Below are positions 12,110 through 25,080 of a stretch of DNA of 64,000 bases, piece by piece. Made by a program: the position numbers and the translations under genes. The notes beneath the pieces were generated by a model, which did no database searches, was not told the DNA's origin, and saw only the letters and a program-made list of their open reading frames with translations. How positions within the stretch are numbered: position 1 is the first letter of the stretch; each line of letters starts with the position of its first letter. This DNA comes from Brachypodius melanocephalos (taxonomy: Eukaryota > Chordata > Aves > Passeriformes > Pycnonotidae): contig VZSR01000055.1 of assembly GCA_013398615.1 (NCBI GenBank), positions 3,829,721-3,893,720 on the forward strand, written 5' to 3'.

Positions 12110-14119
12110 CTAAGATAAACACAAAAAGCATATGAAGATGGTGGTTCTTGTCATTTTCACACATTCCCAGATTCCTTGATTTAAATTTGTGCCTATGCAT
12201 TGTATTCCTTTCAGATCTGTCATTTTAAAAGGTACAAGCACTGCTTGCTGTCTTCTCTTTTCGTACCAAAGAGGTCCCTATTCCACAAAAAGTAGAAAGG
12301 ACTAACACAGTCTAGAATATTCCCAAAGCAGATGCAGTGGAAAAAAAATACAGGACAGATGGCAAAAATTACTTCAACTGGCATAAAAAACACGGGGAAG
12401 AAGCAAGGAACAGTTATTTCACACTTCAGACAAATCCCCTCAGAAAGCACAGCTTCATAAACAAACCTCCATGTGCTTGTGAGAACAGTTTTCAGCTTGC
12501 AAATCCAGGCAAGAACACCACAGCCAAACACACACTTCTGAAAAACTGAGGAGAATCAAGAACAGAATTGGGATAAAACAAACTCAACTCACATCCCGGA
12601 GGCGAATCCTACACATTATCCTTAGCAACCTGATGTTGAACCCTCTGGCTAGCTCTCCTTCAGCTGCACAGAAGTTTCCAAATGGATTTGTTGTCTCCCA
12701 GAGTCACCAGCACTCAAATTGCTTGGTTTTCCACTCAGCCCAAGTCCTACAGAGCACCACTCCTGCACCTCTGACCTTCTGAACTGCCTATGGGCCCTAT
12801 CAGTGAACTGAAATGAATGAGCACCAGGCAGGGCTTCACCTCATTCAAGCCACATGTTCATTTCTTCCCCCAACTCAGCTGAGCATCTACACCCAGAGGC
12901 CAGGCAAGCCCTGTTCCTCACCAGTTTATGCCATTGATTTTCCTCTGTGTCAGCTCCTCTCAGAGATCCAAGGACTGCTGTCCAAGCTCATTTTACTTCT
13001 GTCAAGACCATCTGCCCAAAAGGACGATGCAACTTCACTGAAAGGCTTCACAAACACCACATGTAATCACATTTTCAACTTCACAATCTGAAAATGTCTT
13101 TTTTTTTTTCTTCCCCTGGTCTAAAGTTTTCTGGGAAGCACCTCCCCCCATCCCCACCCCTTGTAGTGGGTGCCATAGGCTATTGCTGCCTATTTTATCT
13201 TTACAGTACAACCCTTGTAATTTCAATTCCTGATTCAACCTAGTTTATTAACACAGATTAAAGTTACCCCTGCTCTTCTCAGATGAAATCTGTCCTGCTC
13301 AACAGGAGTGGCAAAGAACATGAACAAAAAGTCCTATGCAAATTTTAGCTGTGTCAACAATACATTTGGATAAGAGTAATTGTTTCAAATTGGGCAACAC
13401 CTACCCATCCAATCTACACAGAAAGCTACTATTTCCACTAGGTGACCAATCCTATTTCCACTTGAAGCAATCTTAAATAAACCAGCAGGCTTATTTGTTA
13501 ATAGGCCATCTAGGAACATGTTAATGATGCAAAAAGTATTTTAATGAACTCAGCTTCATATATTTAGTGATACTGGAGCAGTGGTCTTTAAACTTCAAGC
13601 AATGCTTTTCCACCCTTTAAACACAGAGCAGATGCAATTGCTTAATATTAAAAGATGCATGTGTTGAAAATGGAATTGTTTATGTGATGACAGAAATTGA
13701 ACAGCACTAATTTATCCTTGAGAAATCCACACAACCTCCATTTTTTTCTACAGGCAAAGTTCACACTGAACTTCTAAGTATCTATTAAACGTGGGCTAGA
13801 ATCAAACTCTGGCCTTTTTTTCGTCCCACCTGTGACAAACCCCATCTGCTCCCCCACATACTGCACTGATCAAGAGCTGATGCATCACAAAGGGTTGTAG
13901 TCACCCCTGTGGGATCAGAGATTTACCACTTTACATATCAACTCTACCCAAACCCACCCCTGGAAAGGAAGATGCCAACAGTGCAGCTTGCAGATGTGCC
14001 ACAGCTCTGGCTGCTGACTTCACTGTGAGACAGGAAACACCAGAGCCTGGAATGAATCTCTTGAATAATTAACTTTATCTCATAGGAGCTGGGTACTTTG
14101 CATAAGGATACAAAACAGA

Positions 14120-14136
14120 AACAACAACAACAACAA
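14120..14136. repeat. (CAA)n microsatellite
   Basis: About five to six CAA units lie in an A-rich context in CRYBG3 intron 2. Confidence 0.75.
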
Positions 14137-15907
14137 AAGATTTCCAAAATTTGAGGAGTGAATGAGTCACCACGTCAGCTTCACAGTTCTACTGTCATAT
14201 TTTCTTCCTTCACTCTGACTAAGACCTCAGTATTCTTCAATACCAGATTTTAATTCAACCTTAAGTGAAGGAGGGCATTTTCCCATAGTTTTGTGATCTG
14301 TACCATTCACACAGATTTGTCTAATCTAAAAGAGTACCTCAGTGTAGGAAATGAACACAAATCTTATTATTTTCTCTGCACAACGCTTTTAAGCCATAAA
14401 CATTTATATTAACTACTAAAATATCTACGAAGTTAACAACTAAATGCATTAACTATAAAAGAAACTCTTACATTAAAAACTTGACAACAGTTTATTCTTA
14501 TAAGTGTTTTTGTTTGTTGTTGTTTTGTTTGGTGGGGTTTTGCCCATTTTTAAAAACCATTTGTATTCAGAAACTGGTGGAGGGTTTGGGGTTTTTTGCT
14601 ATTAGGAACTGAGACATCAAATCCAGTTAAATCTCTACATGTGAAAGTCCTCTCTGAGCAGCTCTGAGACATAACACTTGTAAAGACTGTGCTGCTTATT
14701 TGTGAGCATAATTTATGCCCTGCTTGAAAAGCTGTTTTGTAGTCTCTGCTTCCAGAAACAGAAATCTATTTAGACTTTCCTTCCTCTTTAATCTTCCTTT
14801 CTTTACTTAACTTTTGGTAAATCAAAAGAACAGGAAGTTTTAATATGAAAGGGTCCTTCCATACCTTTAACCATAAATAGTCTTGCATGAAAAAAAAAGC
14901 CACAGAGAACATTTGCACTGTGCTTACTTGAAGATACATGTGGATATTAAGGCCTAACACAGAAACCATGCAAATCCTTCTTTCTTCCCTTCAATATAAT
15001 CAATCCTACTCTCCATATATTCTCCCTCCTGCTTCACTTTGCCATAACAGACAGCTTGAGCTAATTTCATCATTTGCACAGAAAATCTCAATTCAAAGTC
15101 TGAAGCACTGCTTAGGCATTATACAAACAGCACTGCTCCTGCTGCAGATTCTGAAGTTTGCATTTTGAGCTGGTGCCATATTCAAATTACTGAGACAAAA
15201 GCACATGATTTTACTTTAGGAAAGCCAGTGAGCCTCTAGCACAGCAGGAGCCCTCAGGCACAAGTGCCTGATGAACACGCAGCGCGGTGGCAATTCCACG
15301 AGCCAGGAGGACAGAAACTTTCACTCATCATTCCCCATGCCTCTCTCCCAGCCTGTCTCTGACAGAAGTCCCCAGAGAACACTCTAGGGAAAAAAAAACC
15401 AAGGTAAGGGTGTAGGGTATATATAAAGTAATCCTTTCCATGGCACATCCCACCTGTTTTCCACAGACAGGGTCTCTAGCTGACCGTGATAGAGTATTTG
15501 ATTCTGTATCACTGTTAAGCTTGAGCAGTTTATTATTTATAACACTGCAGGAATACCATTGGCTCTTGTTTTACCTACACTTCTTGTCATCGGTCAAAGA
15601 AAAATAAATTTTAAAAGTCCTCTTCCAGTGTCACAGCAGTCTGAATAGTTTCTCAGGGTCACCAAGAAAACAGCAGTTTCTGGAGGGAGACCTACCTGCC
15701 AGCTCCCCTTTGAAATCCTTGCTGATGCAGGGAAAAAAAATTTTCCTGCTATACAGCTGTCTTTCTGCTCCTCTTGTAATGCACTGTCATCAGTCTTCCC
15801 CTTGTCTCCCTTCTCCCACTCTCTGTGAGCTTTCCTGCTTGTGACATGCTTCATGAAGCTTTAATTAGCTTTTAGTCCTTTGGCAGCTCCTTCCTCCGAG
15901 TTTCACT

Positions 15908-15985
15908 GGGCGAGCCCTGGGTAACCTGGCCTGACCTTGCAGCTGAACTGAGGCTGGACTGGATGACATTCCCGAATTATCCTAC
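15908..15985 (+). mobile_element. Possible CR1 LINE 3'-tail fragment (degraded)
   Basis: The words CCTGGGTAACCTGGCCTGA and GGCTGGACTGGATGAC resemble the CR1 tail, which has a CAACCTGGTCTAG-like segment followed by a GGACTAGATGA-like segment. Only a short, diverged piece remains, so this is a tentative call. Confidence 0.35.
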
Positions 15986-16154
15986 GGGCCTGTGCCCTCA
16001 CATGCAGCCAGGCCGGTGTGGCAGAGTGTGAAACGAGATGATGATTCCAATCAGGGGACTGAGGACTCTGCGGCGATGAGCGACGCTGTGCCTGGGCCCT
16101 GTGCTCCCGCTTTGCTGCACAGAAGCCTGGCAGCTGGGGCTCGGGAGACAAGCC

Positions 16155-16310
16155 CATGGTGTCTCCGGCAGGGTTCTTATCCCAGCTGATTTATTCAGCA
16201 GCAGCCGAGGTGTGTTTTCCAGGCTGTAATCGCATGGTGTCTCCGGCAGGGTTCTTATCCCAGCTGATTTATTCAGCAGCAGCCGAGGTGTGTTTTCCAG
16301 GCTGTAATCC
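16155..16310. repeat. 78-bp tandem duplication, two near-identical copies
   Basis: Copy 1 runs 16155-16232 and copy 2 runs 16233-16310. By direct comparison 77 consecutive positions are identical, and only the last base differs (G versus C). Each copy begins CATGGTGTCTCC and ends GGCTGTAATC. The unit is a multiple of three, so open frames on both strands carry a repeated 26-residue block, but neither looks like a real gene. The near-identity points to a recent duplication, a copy-number-variable minisatellite, or an assembly artefact. Confidence 0.95.
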
Positions 16311-18935
16311 GCTCCTGGCTGCAGCACAGACATCCGCCCTCGGCCTAATTGCGCCTTGGCAGGCAGGCCCAGGGCCGGCCACCAGCGTGAACAATGCCCC
16401 GAGGTGGCACGGCAGCACCCTGGGCAGGGAGTGCCCCTCCAGGTTTGCCTCAGTTTCCCTCACCTCCTGCAGCAGCAGGGAACAGCCACCCTTGTAACCA
16501 CGCTCGTAAAGCACCTTTCCTCGGCACCTGCCTGGCTGGAGTTTGAATCGCCGCAGGTTCTCGGTCAGCAAGGGCTGCGCCCGTCTGCCAAAAGCACAAC
16601 CTCTTTTATTGGCCTAACGAGCGAAATGAAAACATTAACAGCATTAAAACACAGATCTCCGTGAACAAAGCTTCAGCTTCCAGCCACAGCTGCCAGACAT
16701 TTCGGATTTCCCTCCTCATTACGAAGCAGGAGCTCCAGACTCCAGGAGCTCTCCGGCCGCCTGTCCTGCGGGAGGCACTGGGAGCATCCTGCCCTGCACA
16801 GACACATTCCCACCACCTCACCCCTCCTGGACGTCTGGGAGAAGATGGCCTGCCATCAGAAACTCGGGATCATCACTAATCCACCCCAGGGACTTCCAAC
16901 AAGTCCTTTAACCCCGCCATCCCAATTTACTCATCCGAGAGAGGGTCACGGCACTGCTCCTGAATTTCTGTTCGCTGGCATTTAGAAATCATTTAACAGC
17001 TTCAGGCTGAAGTGCTGGCTGCACACAAGCAGCACATTTAGGCATTGCCACCTACACTACAGGAAAATTAATCTTGTTCCCGGCTTTAGCTTTGACCTTT
17101 CAACACAGCTGAGACGGCTGCATTTCATTTAACAATTATGAGCATCTCATTCGGTTTGAACACTGACACAGTACATAAATTCTGTGTGCTAAGCAAAATC
17201 CACAGTGATACAGCTGGGGCTGGTGGCAGGCTAGTTCATCCCCACAGTGAGTCATTAATGCAGGTTTTACAGCAGATTTTCTTTCTCTGGGAGGTTAAAG
17301 CATCTTTGGTGTAATCTCCCACTTTTTTTTTTTGTGAGTGGAACATACTGAGGTGCCTTAAGTGTACCTGTGAAATAAGCTTTTCTTTTTTGAAGTACTG
17401 TGAGGAAAATCTTTTAGGCTTTTGCAACCAACAGGAGGCAATACATACGGAAACCTAATGAAAAACTATTGGACATAGTGAGACGTAGATTAAGAACAAG
17501 ACTTGTCTAAGGAAATTAGAATGACATTAAGAAAAATTCAAGCAAAGTCACTATCAGACAGTGAAATGCATAGTAAGAACCCCTAAAAGTCCACTACTGC
17601 TAGTGTGGATTGAAAAAAACACATAGTTAAAGTGGGTTTTTCCTATTTAAGCCAGTAATTACAACGATGGGATGTCCACCATTGTAAAAATCTTTAGTGT
17701 TTATAAAACATACCTTTTCACCAATTAGAAAAAGCAAACCCCCCCCAAACCCAAAGAAACAAAGAGTGACTTGGGGTTTTGGGGGAATTTAAGTTAAAGA
17801 TGAACTCAGTACCTCTACAAATAACCAATTAACCTGAATATTTCGGCTTTTTTTAATACTGTGAAGTTTTCCTTCCACATCCTCATTTCTCTGCTTGGTT
17901 TGACATGAAAAAAATCAGGTCACGGCAACCCCGGAAGACAAGAGTAACTAGAAAACTAATGAAATCATGGCATCTTCATAATCAGGAGTAAAAGTTAAAC
18001 AACAGGAAGAGACTTTTAGTTAAACTCCATCAGTTTTGCATTTTTAAAAATAAACCTATTTAAAGTCAATGACTATTTAACATTTGGAAAGACAACTGCA
18101 TCTGTTCAAAGTTCAGCACTGGGACTTAGAAAATTTGTTTATCCATTTGAATTCTTGAAATGGCAAGGAGTCATGAATGTATATTTAAGTTGTCAGATGA
18201 GGAAAAAAAAGATGAAACAAACATTCTCTGAAACTGTACAGTATTCTCCTAAAATCTGAGGAAGTATCCAGAGATGCATTCCATGACAAGAACAACAGAT
18301 AAAGTAGTAAGGGTGAACATTTCAAATGAAAAGGTAGAAAAAAAGAGGCACAATTTGAAATAAAAGTTTCTGCTAGGTCACCTTCAAAGGGAATTTTAAA
18401 CTCAGTGAAAGTCTCTAGAATGACAAAACTAACTTTTTAATTTAAAAGTTTCTCTTCACACCATTTGCAGAGCTGCACAAAAATTTTCCCTTCTGAATTT
18501 TCTGATTAAATTATTTAAAGCTCTGATCGAAGATTAAAAACTGGTACTCACTTCTGAGTATGCAACCATCACCTCATTACTACAAGGGCTACTGTGGAGC
18601 CAGAGAGAACAATTAAATTGTCTGCCTTCTATTCTATCCCCCAAAGTCTTCCAGTACCACACTTTCATTGTCTTTTAATGAATATGTTTTCACAAACATA
18701 GAACATTTTCTTTTCTCTTTTATTTGACAATTTCTTGAAGCTTGGGAAAAAAAAAAGAAAAAAAAAAAGTGAAATTTACCTTTTCAATGGAGCAGGTGAC
18801 AGTAAATTGGGAATGGGATGAGACTGTGATTTCCACCTGCGCTTACATTCTATTGGCAGATTATAGCACCTGGCATCACATTTCTGCTTCATCTCTCTGC
18901 TGGTTTGCTGAGCTAAACAGACCAAGGTTTAAGCA

Positions 18936-18951
18936 TTTTTTTTTTTTTTTT
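18936..18951. repeat. Poly-T tract (T16)
   Basis: A run of 16 T is followed by a run of six C in CRYBG3 intron 2. No adjoining LINE body is recognisable. Confidence 0.85.
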
Positions 18952-19976
18952 CCCCCCATCCATCCTGAAACAAAGTTCCCAGCTCATGATCCCTTCTTTG
19001 AAGAACTAAAGTAGTAGAGAGGGAAGCACATTTCAAGATCATTCTTTCTAAAAATCTTCAGTATGACAAGGGAATTTACCAGAACTTTAGACGGCATGAT
19101 CTTGAAATATATTCCTCAACACATACAGCTGTTAACACTAACCATCAATTTAACAGTGTCTTGGGAAACCAAAAGGTATCACCTATAAAATTCCATTTCA
19201 ACAAAAGTCTACATCATGGCTGAGGACAAAAAGATCTGCTTTCAGCTTTCATTAGAGAAATCTCTAAAGAAAGCCATTCTTGTTTTATCTTCTATTTGTT
19301 GCTGTGGGCAGCAACAGTTTGTAAAAGTAACCCTGAGGTTTTTCAAAAATTCATGCTTGGCAGCAGTAGTCCATCTCCCTTGACTCCCAAAAGACAAAGC
19401 ATCCCTCTCTAATTGATTTCTAATTATTAAGTCAGAAATTTAGCAGGAATTCACAGACAGCCTGAGCAGACTTTACTTAGATAATTAGCGATGAAATTTA
19501 AAGTGATGAGATTTTTGAAATAAAATCAATATAAAATAAAACCATGACAATAGAAATCCCCACCCCATGCTATATGGAAAACAGTACACAGTTAACTAAG
19601 GCTGTAGGTTTAATTTTGATTCCTAACTTTTTTGGTAAAACTTAAAACTATAATCAGAATAAGGGACATTCAGTATGAACAGCAACCTATATTCAGCAAG
19701 TTCATGGGACTTTTAAAATCACATTTTGTAAATTGGCACACCGGATGAAGAATTTTGTGACAGAGAATTACAGCACAAATTAGGCTGAAAGGAATGTGGC
19801 TGGGGAGGTCACGCAGTCTGTGCTCCTGCACAAAGCAGCTCTGGTTCATCCAGCTTTGTTTTGAGTATTTCCAAGCATAAAGATTCTGCTAACCACTTGG
19901 GCTAACTGTTCCAATATGTGACCACTTTTATAGTAAAGAGGGAAAAAAAACCCAACAAAAAACCCCAAAAAACCCA

Positions 19977-19997
19977 CAAACAAACAAACAAACAAAC
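19977..19997. repeat. (CAAA)n microsatellite
   Basis: About five CAAA units lie at the end of an A/C-only stretch that starts near 19943. Confidence 0.85.
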
Positions 19998-20369
19998 CCC
20001 ACGAAAATTCATAGAGGTGACTGGAATTTCCCATGTTGCAACTCGTACCCGTTGCAACTCCAAAAAGAAGCTGGCTCCATCTTATCACATAATTGCAGTC
20101 CTTGCCATCAAAATTTAATACCATGTCTCCTGCTTAAATACAGCTATCTTTATGTTACCTTGAAATGAAATTCATGTGAGAAAGGAGAGCTACAGAATAA
20201 TCTCTTCTCCATGTTCACAGTGTACAGGAGTACTTGTCAGAGGACAATTAGCTAAAGGCTTAATTTGTAGCACAGAAGCTTTAGATGGCATGTTAAGCAA
20301 AAGGCCTTTTAATTATAAGGTCTATGAAATTGGTAGAACAGTTGTCTGATGAGTTTGGAGAGATCTTAA

Positions 20370-20515
20370 GAGATCTCCATCCCTGGAGGTCTTTGAGAAG
20401 AAGTCAGACAAACTTTTATCAGGTATGACACAGATACAGAGGTCTCACCTTGGGGCACAGGAACAGACTGGATAATCTCTGCTGTACTTTCTGCCCCTGA
20501 GTTTTCTATGAAGGT
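20370..20515 (+). mobile_element. CR1 LINE 3'-end fragment
   Basis: The segment contains ATCTCCATCCCTGGAGGTCT followed by a degraded stretch with GACTGGATAATCTCTGCTGT, then TTCTATGAAGGTTGAG. The order matches the CR1 3' end: a 'tccatccttggaggt' segment, a 'ttggactagatgatct' segment, then a short terminal repeat. It is diverged, so an old insertion, in sense on the plus strand (antisense to CRYBG3). Confidence 0.6.
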
Positions 20516-21728
20516 TGAGACTGTCTCAGGTTAATTCAGGCTGGAGCCTATGGGCCAAATGGTAGAATACTTGATGCTACTGAAATACTGTAATCTAAAT
20601 TATACATTTGGCGTATCAAATTTGCACTTACTCTTTGGAACTTTTGGGTTTGCCTGACAGAGCCCACATGGTGGTTCCTGTGCTGAGATGCTTAAGAATT
20701 CCTTCCTAATGGGTTATGGAAGAATGGGCTATTTTCTCCATGCACAGGAAGGATACCCAAGGATCACAAAACACATTTTTTCAGGGAGCACTGTTGCAAT
20801 ATTCCCTTTTTAAACAAAGTCCCTGTAGCACTAAAAGCGAGGTTAATGATATACTAACGTGTACTGGACACCATGTAGTGCAGATACTTAGTATACCAAA
20901 CATGAAGTTCAAGAGCTGTTTACATCCACACAACCATCTGTTCAACAATCACGCTGCTCAAACGGAGCGTTTACCCAGAATGGACACCCTTTAAATCCCT
21001 AATTCAAAGAAACAGAAGCAAAGCAAAATCTGTAAATAAACATTGGGAGGGGGTGGTGTTCCTTCTGCAATCAATTAACAGCAAACACATTTCAGCAATA
21101 TTTTCTTGAAAGTGATCACGTGCTGACTGATAAAGTCCCCCTGGTGCATAGAAAAATTAGGCTTAATATTTTCAAAAGGCACATATTAAAATATATTTTC
21201 CTCCCTTTATGAGCTAAATATTTCATTGTAGGGAAAAATTAACTGGGGTAAAGTACAGAAGTAGTGTCTAAAGTGCTCAGAAGAGTCAAAGAACTGCCAT
21301 AGCTCGGCACAATTCCCAGCTCCACTCACCCAGTCAGTTATAATTTAGACATTCGACCTTTGCTGCTAAATCAGAGACTTACAGCTCCTCTGCCATTTCG
21401 CCCCTGGCCTCCTGCTGAGATGGCCAATGAATATACAAAATCACAGCATGGAAGTCTATCAGAAATAGGATGGCTCATTAACTTGGTGACAACCAACAGA
21501 CACCACACGGTTTCACTTTTAGTCACCATCCACCTGAAATGCTGAGGTAGAAGCACAGCTCGGAGACAACGGCATGCTTGGAAACCTGCCCAAAACTGAT
21601 CCACGTATAGATTCACACATTCTTCAAAAAGCACACTTGCCATAACTATTTTTTTGTCAGCCTACTGTAACCTTGATGATTGCATGAAAAAACCCGAAGC
21701 ATCTTCTGATAACACAGATCACACCTTT

Positions 21729-21785
21729 CACAGAATCATTTAGCCTGGAAAGACTCTTGAGATTATCCCAAGACTACAATTAAGA
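21729..21785 (-). mobile_element. Short CR1 LINE 3'-terminal fragment
   Basis: CACAGAATCATTTAGCCTGG and the following AAAGACTCTTGAGATTATCC match the reverse complement of the CR1 3' terminus ('cacagaatcatttaggttggaaaagacc...'). Only the last 50-60 bases survive, as is usual for 5'-truncated CR1 copies. Confidence 0.65.
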
Positions 21786-23958
21786 CAGCATCAGCTCTCC
21801 CCAACTGCTCAGGTGATCTTTGCAGAACACAGTTTATTTTGGCCAACATAGTGCTACCAAATTTCAAGAGCGTATTGGAGACAGCAGTGAGAGTAAAAAA
21901 CAGAAAAATATTTTCCTCAGAAAACGTAGTGGGAGGAGCATGAGAAAACCAATACTTTTGCTGCTTCCTCTGAATAAGTTTTTGCTATCTAGTTGTAATT
22001 GCTGTGCACACAAGATAAAAAATTAGACTGCTCAAAGTACTCACTACTATGCATATGAAACTGTATGAATCTGTTCAAGTGTATCACAAGGTTATGGAGC
22101 AGCTTAAGCAAGAGGAAAGTAAGTTAGACAGGAAGCTCTCAGTGCAGCTGAAGAACCAGCACATTCACGTAATATGAAAACCACACCTTCTTCCTAAAGC
22201 CTGTACAAACACCAGGTATTATTTCAAAGATAATGTCATGGTTTTAGGCTTTTTAACATAGGTCTAAAAGAGCATAATGAAATAAAAAGTTATGGCAAGA
22301 CAAAGAGGATATCAGACACCTGGGGAAAAAAAGCTCTACAGCACTAATTTTGGCATCAGCTCTTAGTACAGCATCATAAAAACACGAGTTCTGAGTAAAA
22401 GTCTACTGAAACAGATTCAGCAGGAAAGATTCTGAATTGTGACTTATGTAAATTAAAAAAAAATTAATCAGATTTCGTTTTTGGCAAGAAAGACCTACTC
22501 TTAGGTAACTTAAACCTGCCATGCTTGCTTTGCTCCACCTACACATCCTGCTTTTTCCTTGAGACCTAGCCCTATTCATACTTCCTTTTAAGCAATTCCT
22601 AGTGCCGAAGTGCTGTGCACGTATGCTGAACGCTTCCCCTTCCTCAGTTCAAACCATCTTCCAAAGGAAAACCTGGTTTGGAATTTTTCAGTGATCTGAC
22701 ACAGAAAAATGAGATCTTTTTTTTAAAGTGAGAAAATTTTCTTCTATTGCAGTAGATAGAATCTCCTCTGGTTTATCAGAAATCTTTCTGCCTGCATTCC
22801 AAGGCATAAAATCAATGATTTATGGTAACAGGAAGCCATGCAGTGGCATTTTCCAGGAGCTCTGAACTGACAGAGTTGGCTTAAATCCACCGGGCTTCTG
22901 AACAAACATTGTTTTCCACCTTGCTGTAGACAAACCACAGTCAAAACGGAATCTTCTTGAGCAACTAACCCTGCTGGGGTCTTTGTAGAGGCAACTGCAA
23001 AGTCTCCAACTTTGGTGAAGCTCAAACAAAAGGTCCCTAGATACTGAGGATACAACTACACAGGGACTGAGGACCCTGCAGAAGGTGAGCACTTCCTTCT
23101 CCATACACCATGGGTACTCAATAAATGCAACATGCAATAGAAATCTCAGATTAAGTGTGTTCAGAAGCCTACAAATAAATCTGGCAGACTAGCCAAGCTC
23201 CTTTTGGGGAAGCAGCCACCGTATTATTAGCATTGAACTGAAACAACTCTGAAAAGGAACAAAAATTCAAGCAAAATTGCTTAGTGACTGGATCACTAGA
23301 ACAGCTCCTTGCAGGGCAAGATGTGACAGCAGCAAAGACAGCTCCTGTACATAATTATTTATAATATTTGGCTGAATCTAAGCACAACTTTAGAGGGTGT
23401 CTGGTGCCACAGGAGTAAGCCCTGATCACAGAGGAACATGTCCTTTGCTTGTCCAACGCTTACAGGACAAGACAAGCATGATTAACACAGGTAACTGGTG
23501 AGGAGCACCTGACCTACAGACAAATTTCAGCAGAAAGATCTTACAGTGCTCTGGCTGGCAACCAGCAGACCTTCAGGCAAACAAAGATTTGCTGGTTAGA
23601 TATTTGTAAATTATACAGAAATGGGGCTTTAGAGTAATGCCTGAAAACATGGTTTGATAAAAATATTGGTTTTCTTCTTCACTGGCTAACTGCATGTGGA
23701 ATTACCACTGAAACCCCAGTTCTTTTCTGTAAGTAAATATGTGGATTTTGTTTTAAGAATGTGAAGCACAAGCAATTTTTCTGTCTTTAGCATGTACATT
23801 AGAACCCTGGCATAGTGGACCCTAACCCAGAATATGGCGATCAGGTGCCACACTGCAGTACAGGAGGGCATCCAACATCAGAACTCTTAGCAAACAGTCA
23901 CAAGCAGAGGTAGCAGGTTTTACCTAAAATAAATATTAGTCAATAAAAAAAATCTTAC

Positions 23959-24037
23959 CTTCAAAAGTGCAGGCTGAGTTGTGCTTTCCTTTTGGCTGCT
24001 CTTTGAATTTATGGCTTCACTCCCTTTGTTTTCAGAA
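23959..24037 (-). CDS. CRYBG3: CRYBG3 coding exon 2
   Basis: This is a 79-base minus-strand exon. The acceptor is preceded by a T-rich tract (TTTTGTTTTTCAG) and the donor reads GTAAGA. Its first base completes codon 34 (AG|T, Ser) from exon 1, and 26 full codons (residues 35-60) follow, ending on a codon boundary that fits exon 3. The peptide is Ser/Lys/Glu/Gln-rich with no fold or motif. It is identified by strict phase agreement with exons 1 and 3 and by clean splice sites, not by its own sequence, so its assignment depends on the chain. Confidence 0.8.
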
Positions 24038-25048
24038 CTGAAAAACAAAAATATTTTATAATGCTGTGTACTTGCATTATTCAAATCCTCTCAAGAGCCA
24101 ACACATTCAATTTAAACCCAAGAGACCTTTAACTTAGAAGGACAGAAAAACATATTTTCCAAACTGTAGTACATACTCTGAAGATACTGTAACTGAAAAA
24201 AAAAAACAAGCCCCAAAAAGCTGAAGACAGAATCATAATGATTGTTTCACCTCATACAGAGGTTTTGAACTCAAGCATTCAGAAACAGCACACTGCATTT
24301 CAGCTCTTCCAGCTGAAAAATAACAACAATTCCATGCCTGTGTATTATTTTTCAACTGTAATTGAACCATGATCCACCACAGCAGCATTCATTGCCACAG
24401 GACCACCTGGCAGCTACCAGGCACACCCCATTCTCAGGGCTGTGAGCAAGTGGAATGAACTCCTGGCAGTACATCCCAAATCACAGCCACCACATTGAAC
24501 AGTTCTTCACTGAACATGCCCAATGGGCCACGCAAATGAAGAATAAATTTTAGAAATGGAACAGGTACATGTTTGTTACCAAGGCAAGGCCTGCTCTTCC
24601 ATTTTAAAAGTCAGAAGTCCAAAATCATGTGTGTCATTATGGGAAATTCACTAAAATCATTCAAATTTTCTTGACAGTTCATCATTGGAATGAAGGGAAC
24701 CAACTCCCTGCCTTCAACCCCAGTTCTCAGAGCAATCCTTACAATCCAGCAGAGAACATTTTAACAAAAACCTTTATGCTACAAGCAACTTGAAAGCAAA
24801 AACATTATGAAGGAAAACATCAGATGATGTTAATGACAGACATCAGTTCCTGCATTATGTACCATTACATGAAGAAAAACAACTTGGTGCTAACATATCA
24901 TATGAGTACATATTTCAGTTAATTCATAGCAACTTTGAATATCCTTCTTCACCAGTCTTAAACATTTAAATCTGCTATTGAAAAATGCACAAGCCCTTAT
25001 TTCTGAACTCATGAGAAGAGATGAACTGAAAGCTCTTTAAATTAAAAA

Positions 25049-25080
25049 GAAATTATTAGCAGTTTTTCACTGCTAATTTC
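25049..25080. repeat. Inverted repeat, 11-bp stem hairpin
   Basis: The left arm 25049-25062 and right arm 25070-25080 pair over 11 bp (right arm CTGCTAATTTC). A two-base bulge (TT) lies in the left arm and the loop is seven bases. It is probably a chance AT-rich inverted repeat, and no small-RNA family is recognised. Confidence 0.6.

Larger units (their letters stand above)
15240..16880. other. GC-rich intronic block
   Basis: This stretch is clearly richer in G+C and in CpG dinucleotides than the AT-rich DNA on either side, especially from 15900 to 16850. It contains CpG-bearing words such as GCAGCGCGG near 15280 and GCCGCAGG near 16550. It carries several overlapping open frames on both strands (up to about 113 codons), as expected from composition, and none gives a recognisable protein. 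It contains the 78-bp tandem repeat. It could be an intragenic regulatory element or simply a recombination-driven GC patch. Confidence 0.5.
12110..23958 (-). other. CRYBG3: CRYBG3 intron 2 (about 11.8 kb)
   Basis: This intron lies between the donor at 23957-23958 (GTAAGA in sense) and the acceptor at 12110-12111. It contains a GC-rich block (15240-16880) with an embedded 78-bp tandem duplication, CR1-like fragments near 15.9, 20.4 and 21.7 kb, a T16 tract and a (CAAA)n run. The remaining sequence is unstructured AT-rich DNA. I found no further exon, although a small skipped exon cannot be excluded by eye. Confidence 0.7.

Noticed and set aside
16156..16497. Plus-strand 113-codon frame containing a duplicated 26-residue block
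   Set aside because: The peptide repeat is a direct consequence of the 78-bp DNA duplication (a multiple of three). Both strands show it and neither has other coding signs.
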